From: Aquatica leii
Lineage: Eukaryota > Arthropoda > Insecta > Coleoptera > Lampyridae
Assembly: GCA_035610365.1 (NCBI GenBank)
Contig: CM069435.1
Location: forward strand, 7,218,001 to 7,282,000
Direction: 5' to 3'
Length of the DNA: 64,000 nucleotides
The position numbers and the translations under genes are program-made. The notes under the pieces are model-generated. The model saw only the letters and a program-made list of their open reading frames with translations, was not told where the DNA came from and did no database searches. Positions 58,074 through 64,000 of the stretch are shown here, in pieces (within the stretch, counting starts at the first letter, position 1; every line of letters starts with the position of its first letter).

Positions 58074-60413
58074 CGCTGGAACATCACACTTATTTTTTGA
58101 GACATAAAATTCACACTCGGGTCTCAGAAACCCAAAAACCTTTTAGCAAAAAAACAGAAAATGTGAATATTTTATGGTTTTCGGAGGATACCTAATCTTA
58201 ATAGAATGCGTAGAAAAAAAATCGATCATGGTGTATTATTTTACAAAAAGATATAATTTTTGAAAGTGAAAAATAACAATAAAACATAAAACATTTTTAT
58301 CAAAACAAATAAACATACATTTCAAATTATCAACTGTAAATATAACTCTATGCTAATTGCTTGTAACAAAAAATAACCTTTTTTGCAATATCAATCTTAG
58401 TTATTCTTAGCCAGGTCTTCAGTTTCATGGATTTTGATGTTGGCATTCCCAGCACAGCTTGGTTCTATGCTCCATGCAATATGACCTGCGACACGCAGAA
58501 CACGCAAAACTTGTTTTTCTGTCTTTCCCTGGTGCACAAAAGGAACATCTAACTTTTTTTTGTTAAAGTAACATCATTTTGCGGCGGGGGGACTTCAATT
58601 CCGAGAATTTCAGAAATTTTTTGCCGCAATGGTTTTGTAAAGTAGCAACCACCAAACGTTCTTGGCTCAATTAGAGCCATTCCTAACTGCTTTAGAAAAG
58701 ATTTTCGATTATTGCTTCTATTTTCCTTCCAGTGCGGATTTGAGAGGGAAAACAAAACCATTGCATTTATTCCACTAACATCAAGTATATTGAAAAATAC
58801 TCGTAAGGGCCAACGTCTGGTCTTCCGTGAGGTAGTATACGAATGGCAAAGCTGATCAAATGTATCTGTTCCTTCTTTGGTCTCGTTATACGTATGTATA
58901 ATATTGAGTAACGGCATTTAGAGAGGCATCAGAATGCAATGATGACAGCAAGAGTACAATTTTGTTTTATTTAGGAGTGTAAGAAACAAGAGTTTTATTT
59001 CTGTGAAACGCAAATAGTGATGTACCCACTTCTTTTTTATTGAGAAAGGTAGTAGGTATTTCTCTCTTGTTTATTCTCAAAGTTCCAAGAAGAGTTATTT
59101 TATACTGTTCTAACATTTCTTCAGCTAGTGGAATCGATGTAAACCAATTGTCTACTGTGAGGTTTCGATTAATTCCATGTATTGGTTCTGAAAGTTTTCG
59201 AACATAATAAGCCGGTACTTCCTTATTGTTTTCTGTTGCTACTCTTCCAACATGTGGAATTGCATTAATCATATAAAATGTTTTTGCATCATTCAGCATC
59301 ATTATTTTAATTCCATACTTATCAGGCTTACTAGCCATGTAAATTCGGAATGGACACTTTCCTCTGTATCCTACGAGCTGCTCGTCAATAGTGCAGTATT
59401 CACATGGTGTATAGTACGATTTACAGTTGTTCACAAAAATGTCCTATAATTCACGTATAGGTGCAAATTTATCCACTAACCGTCTTTCGGCTCTAGTTTT
59501 CTTTACTATCCAACCTCAGACATAATGCTATAAATTAAAATCGCTGCTGTGACATTGTTGCCCAAAATATTCTATTTCCATATTTTACTGATCAAAGTTC
59601 ATCTAAGTTACAGTTTGATACACGTAATGCACCTGCTAAAAACAACAGCCCAATGAAAGCTTTCACTTGTGTCTTATTTATTTGCCTTGTGTAACTCTGA
59701 TGTCTAATATTATTGCATTTACGAGTAATTTCTTCATTTGAATGTAAAGTAATAATATCTATCATTTTTTTCGTTGAACAATAAATTCCAAGTTTGTTCA
59801 GGAGATTGAACTGTTCTGGCTTCTTTTTTGGGGCCAGGTAAATGTAATACAATGTTTTCTCGTCTTGTACGACCTTGGCTTGCTGGTGGTTGTGTGCTCC
59901 AACGATGACCATTTTTCCCCAGTAATCTAGGAATATTTCTAACCGGTTCATCCACTACTTCGTCTTCATTTTCGCTTTGTTCGCTGTCGCTATCTGAGAG
60001 TTGTTTTTCAACATAATCTTCATCAGAATCTTCTCCTCCAACAATATCTTCCACGATGTCGTTTTCAGTCTTATTCTCCCATATATTTTCTGCCTCTCTC
60101 TGTAATTCTACCTCAGTTAAGGGACGACGATTTTCTCTGCTAGTTGAAGTTATTATACTAAAATAATTAATCATAAGTTGAAACAAAATAATTATCATAA
60201 ACATCACACTTGGGTCTGACGTACCCATGCTCGTATTTTTGGAAATATCTTACCTCGTTGTTTTACTAAAATGCAGCAAATGACCTATAGTCTAACTCGA
60301 CTAACTACAAATTGAATTTACATAAATTGGCGACACAAACAAACCACTCATGCGCATGTTACATTGCAATTAATGACGCTCTGGGTTTGAGACCTAACAG
60401 TGCAGTTCCAGGA
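58074..60413 (-). mobile_element. piggyBac-like element (copy 6) inserted at TTAA in gypsy
   Basis: TTAA at 58070-58073 and 60414-60417 flank termini CGCTGGAACATCACACTTA and the complement of TCCTGGAACTGCACTGTTA. Subterminal CACACTCGGGTCTCA (58110), its complement-type GTTTGAGACC (60386) and CACACTTGGGTCTGACG (60207) form a repeated motif. The gypsy integrase frame is restored by excising this block, which proves the insertion event. Confidence 0.95.
58390..60230 (-). pseudogene. piggyBac-like transposase (copy 6), several frame breaks
   Basis: The most upstream ATG is at 60230 (MGTSDPSVMF), but it overlaps a subterminal repeat, so the true start is uncertain. An acidic stretch with DEDYVEKQLSDSDSEQSENE (about 60010-59960) is followed by PEQFNLLNKLGIYCSTKKM, QINKTQVKAFIGLLFLAGAL, CTIDEQLVGYRGKCPFRIYM (first catalytic D) and ASKPDKYGIKI. 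Then come NRNLTVDNWFTSIPLAEEML (second D), TKEGTDTFDQLCHSYTTSRK (last D) and a C-terminal cysteine cluster C-AP-GKDRKTSFACSACRR. Frame breaks fall at about 59740, 59590, 58960 and 58545. The core between 58967 and 59434 is open. Confidence 0.9.
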
Positions 60414-60417
60414 TTAA

Positions 60418-60941
60418 CTAAAGTTTGATTTAGTCTTTCATTGAGCCCATTCGAAAATGGGGAATCTACAGCAGTGAAAACCATTTTTATGTTTTCGTTT
60501 TTCAAAGATTCTTTAAATTCTTTATAATTTATACCAGGGTATTAGTCCGTTAACACCATTTCAATATTGTAATTTTGTGTTACACTTTCTATTAATTTAA
60601 TAAAATTATTGGAACTTTGATTTCTCGATGTAAGAATATTTTGTCGACCGTGTTTCTCCAAAGCCTCCAATGGTATCAATAGATATAATTTCAAATGGAC
60701 GTGTTGCTGGACCTAAATGTGACATTAAACCATATTTTGACTTCCTCCTTGATATATTTTTTATACAAACTTCGCATTCATCGCAAATTTGTTTAATGTT
60801 TGCAATGATGTTCTTCGCTGTGTAGAATGGCGTTATTTTATTTGTCATCTGTGTTCTTCCAATGTGGCAGTAAGTATCGTGGACACCTTTTATTAGAGTT
60901 TTGTTCAATTCTTCTAATAATATGATTTTTTTTCTTCTCAA
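60418..60941 (-). pseudogene. gypsy integrase, N-terminal part
   Basis: Reads GVHDTYCHIGRTQMTNKI and CDECEVCIKNISRRKSKYG, the HHCC zinc-binding module, then FEIISIDTIGG with the first catalytic D. After stops, degraded NGLNERLNQTL-like sequence with the E region runs up to the TTAA. Confidence 0.9.
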
Positions 60942-60959
60942 CTATTTATAGTAAATTTC

Positions 60960-62540
60960 ATTTTCAAATGTAAGTTTTTCTTTTTCTAGGTCAAGATTTG
61001 TTTGTTGGTCATTTTTTATATCTTCTAGGTTTATTAAATTTACAACTTTTAAAAAATCTTCAGTATTGTTATGAGGTTCTAGAACTGGGTTTCTGCTTAA
61101 ACAGGTCTGCTTCTTGGTTTAATTTTTCTTGGTTATATTTAATTTAAAAATTATATTGAGATAAATAATATATATGTCAAATCTCCTAATTCTTTGTCAA
61201 TTGTAGCCCTGATGTTCATACTTTCTAATGGTTTATGATTGGAATATACGATAAGTTCTTTTCCCATAAGCCAGTGCTTCCAATACTTCACAGCTTCTTT
61301 TATTGCTAGACATTCTATATACTATATTGCCTTCTTCTTTTTTTGAGCTTTAGTTACCTTTTTTTGGAAAATAAGCAACTGGCTTACTGTTTCAATTTTA
61401 ATCTTCTTGTTTTAACACCGCTCCTATTCCTTTGATACTAGCATCCGTGTAAATCATTATTGGTAATTCAGGGTCAAAAATATTCATAATTGGTTATGAA
61501 CATAGCAATTCTTTTATTTTAGCAAATGATTCCTGACATTCTGCGGACCATATGAATTTCACATCTTTCCGTAATAAATTGTGTAAAGGATCCAGACCAA
61601 TTGCACTGTGTGGTACAAATTTATCATTAACATTTACTTTACCTAAGAATTGTCGTATATTTTTCTTTGTTTTTGGAAGTGGAAAGTTTTTGACAGCAGT
61701 TAAAAAATCTTTCAAAGGTCTGATTGAATTGTTTTCAATTATGTGACCTAAATATTTGGCGTGATTACTTGCAAAAGAACATTTTGAAAATTTAATTCTA
61801 AAGCCTTCTGTTCGTATTGCCTCTATTAGTCTCGATTGACGTAATAAATGGTTTTCGAAAAAATTAAGATGTCATCTATAAAATTTACCGCAAAACTAGA
61901 GAGTTTGTACTTTCTAATGATGTTTCCCAATATTCTTTGAAATATGGCTGGAGCAGTATTTAACCCAAATAGTAGGCACGTCCATTAGAAATTGCCTTCC
62001 TGTGTAACAAATGCAGTTTTGTATCTATCTTAAATCTTTAAAGAAATTGACCAAAATGCTGAATTTATGTCCAAAGTAGAAAAATATTTACAGTTTACAG
62101 TTTTTATCATTAAATCCTCAATCAACGGAAAAGGTTGTGATTGTGAGACGACAATTTTGTTCAATTCTCTAAAATCTATACACAGTCTTGTTTTTCTTTC
62201 ATCTTCTTTTTTATATGCTAGAGTTACTGGAGCAGCAAATGGGCTATAAGAATCCTCAATCTAATTTTTATTTAATAGTTTTGATATTTGATTTTCTATT
62301 TCTTTTCTATCCTCAGATGTGCATCTGTATGGACGTTTGTAACAATATTTATTTATCATCAAGTCAATGTGAGCTTCATAATCTCGTACAGTACCGATGT
62401 TATATTTATCTTTCGCAAAGACCGGTTTGTATTTTTCTATCAACTTATCAATTTCTGATTGTTGGTATAAATCTAAATGGTTTACTAATGTTTCAAATCT
62501 ATCTGAGTTTATATGCTCATTGAAATTTATTTCTCATTTA
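60960..62540 (-). pseudogene. gypsy reverse transcriptase/RNase H, heavily decayed
   Basis: YKPVFAKDKYNIGTVRDYEA (about 62440), RPYRCTSEDRKEIENQI, FIDDILIF-type YxDD equivalent (FIDD, about 61870), FPLPKTKKNIRQFLGKVN (about 61670) and WSAECQESFAKIKELL (about 61540) are in order. RNase H lies at 61000-61480 with many stops. Confidence 0.85.
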
Positions 62541-62599
62541 CTCATAATTTTAATATCTTGTTTTAATACCTCAGAGTTTAATAAAAATCCTTCTTTATT

Positions 62600-62990
62600 T
62601 TTTTCACCTAGTATCAGGAATTTTGACATTTATTATCTTTGATTTATCATTTTTTAAGTATTTTTCGTTTCTCATATCCTCTTTAATTGAGGTTACCGTC
62701 TTTTCTTTTGAATTGTTGCATTGTATGATCTTTAATTCTTCATTTCGTATTAATTTGAAGTTTTTGATGCAATCCAACCCGATTAGAAAATCATAGTTTT
62801 CATTATCCACTACAAAAAAATCCATATTTCTTACAATATTGTAAATATTTATTTTTAATGTTACCATATCTTTTGTTTTTTTCTCACCATTAATAGTTTT
62901 CAAGTTAAGTTTTTTTTATATTATTTGTATTTTCTTTTGGCTGTATCTTCAATAACTTTGCATTTACTAATGACACATTTGAACCTTAAT
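62600..62990 (-). pseudogene. gypsy protease region
   Basis: Reads GSNVSLVNAKLLKI near 62970-62930, where the DTG/DSG active site has decayed to D-stop-GSN, followed by an open frame YDFLIGLDCIKNFKLIRNEE, the typical second half of a retropepsin (LIG.D.I). Confidence 0.75.
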
Positions 62991-63129
62991 CATAAATTCC
63001 CGAAACATTTAAAATATCATTATTATATTAACTTTAATTTTATTAATGGTAGCACTTCTAGTTTTTTGGATTCTCCTCGTTCAGCTCAATTTCCAATTCT
63101 GAGTTATTTACAGTTTTTAAAACTGTTTT

Positions 63130-63969
63130 TTATTTTTCTCTTTAAACCAGCAATTTTCTTCTAGATGGTAACGTATCCCTCTTTTCTCGCAGACACAGAT
63201 TTGGCATGGTTTTTTTTCTCAAGTTTTATTGATCTATTGTCAGAATATATATTATTTTTTTAATGATATTTATTTTCCCAACAAAATGTTCTAATCTTCC
63301 TAATTTGCTGTAAAGATCTTCAGTTCCTTGTAAAGTTTCTTTGTTAATTTTATCAGCCACATAATTAAGTAAGCCAAATGCTATAAGGTCTATGAGTGTC
63401 CCAGTATCAATTGCTTTTCTTACTTCCAATAACAATTTTTCTTTTTTTAAAGCATATTTAAGTAACGAGCCTGCTTGATATTTAAAAGCTAGAGCATGTC
63501 TAATGGGCCACCGTCCTTTGTTTGCAAACGTCTCACAAAAACTTTTCTCCCTTTTGTTCCACTCTGATTCCACTGTAAGTTTTATTAACATGCAACTGTA
63601 CCAATCTATGCTAGAGTATTCCAAAGATTTTTTTAGCATTTCAATTTTTTTTTATCTTCATTGGTTTGGAAACGTTCACATTCTTTATTAAAATCTTTAA
63701 TCCACTGGTAAGCGTTTGAGCTCCTACCATTGAATTTCACAATCATAAAATCCTTTGCAATTTTCCCTAGATTTTGAGTTTTAGATTTTATTTGTTTATC
63801 TTCAAGCAGCTTTTTTAACAATTTTTTAAACGATTCATTTAAGCCACTAGGTATAGATGCAACACTATTTATTTCTGCTAAAATTTCTTCCAAGTAAAAA
63901 TCGTTAAACTGTAGGTTTTGTTCTTCATCCAAATATATTTTTGATATGTCATATGTCAGAGTTATCCAT
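63130..63969 (-). pseudogene. gypsy Gag with zinc knuckle, frameshifted
   Basis: The start near 63969 (MDNSD) is separated by one frameshift from DEEQNLQFNDFYLEEILAEI (63932). The main body (MIVKFNGRSSNAYQWIKDFN, LEYSSIDWYSCMLIKLTVES, LAFKYQAGSLLKYALKKEKL, GLLNYVADKINKETLQGTED) is followed by a CxxC...H....C zinc knuckle KPCQICVCEKR near 63205. This Gag type is common in arthropod gypsy elements. A frame break lies at about 63635. Confidence 0.85.
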
Positions 63970-64000
63970 ATTTTCCTTGTTTGATACCTTTTATTTAATG

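Larger units (their letters stand above)
57650..63969 (-). mobile_element. Ty3/gypsy retrotransposon, 5' end beyond the window, split by piggyBac
   Basis: Gag, zinc knuckle, protease, RT/RNase H and integrase appear in order on the minus strand from 63969 to 57650. The integrase is interrupted at 58070-60417 by a piggyBac element. The left (3') end stops at about 57650 within the GPY/F module, and no LTR was found there, so this end is truncated. Domain entries follow separately. Confidence 0.9.

Noticed and set aside
1-64000. tRNA, rRNA, CRISPR, bacterial operators or terminators
   Set aside because: No cloverleaf, rRNA-like block or regularly spaced repeat was recognised; sequence is eukaryotic in style.

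Overview
The window looks like about 64 kb of an AT-rich arthropod nuclear genome, most likely insect. It carries spliced genes with GT-AG introns, animal-type transposon superfamilies (piggyBac, Tc1, pogo/Tigger, PIF/Harbinger, ZMYM-type hAT, FLYWCH-type MULE) and retroelements of the copia, BEL/Pao, Ty3/gypsy and LINE groups. No complete host gene, rRNA, tRNA or CRISPR array was recognised. The window is essentially a transposon graveyard with many nested insertions, several of which can be dated relative to each other from target-site duplications (TSDs).

Layout. At 0.5-1.0 kb is the first of three copies of a promoter-like repeat carrying heat-shock elements. At 2.7-4.0 kb is a DNA transposon with CCCAGTAAACAC termini; its inverted sister lies at 20.6-21.9 kb. 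At 6.7-19.2 kb an old hAT element (DUF4371/ZMYM-type transposase, minus strand) has been split by later arrivals: an LTR inserted inside an older LTR of the same family (7.3-9.4 kb), a piggyBac pseudogene (9.7-11.1 kb), a second heat-shock repeat (11.4-11.9 kb) and a PIF/Harbinger element (12.5-18.3 kb, TAA duplication). The Harbinger element itself carries another piggyBac (15.6-17.7 kb). From 22.7 to 28.0 kb lie fragments of a LINE, piggyBac, the third heat-shock repeat, MULE and pogo. At 28.3-33.3 kb a TA-flanked TIR element holds a decayed copia and a decayed piggyBac.

At 35.6-36.7 kb is a solo LTR with a perfect ATAT duplication. At 37.3-40.9 kb a TIR element contains a MULE whose termini are built of short GC-rich repeats and which has a perfect 8-bp duplication. 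From 41.4 to 43.0 kb lies GC-richer sequence with splice-like signals, the only candidate for host exons. At 45.3-46.9 kb is a BEL/Pao pol fragment. At 47.0-50.2 kb is the best-preserved element: a pogo/Tigger-type transposon with a 24-bp perfect TIR, a TA duplication, subterminal repeats and an uninterrupted 502-codon transposase with its DDD triad. At 52.3-53.6 kb is a Tc1-like element with long TIRs. From 53.7 to 57 kb are piggyBac, Tigger and copia-like remnants. From 57.65 kb to the right edge runs a Ty3/gypsy polyprotein on the minus strand, split in its integrase by a piggyBac element (58.07-60.41 kb) with an exact TTAA duplication.

No operon-like or host pathway organisation is visible. 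The notable biology is nesting, six independent piggyBac-type copies, possible heat-inducible promoter modules that have dispersed, and a conserved splice-site pair inside a non-autonomous transposon. All calls come from reading the sequence and translated frames; no database search was possible.
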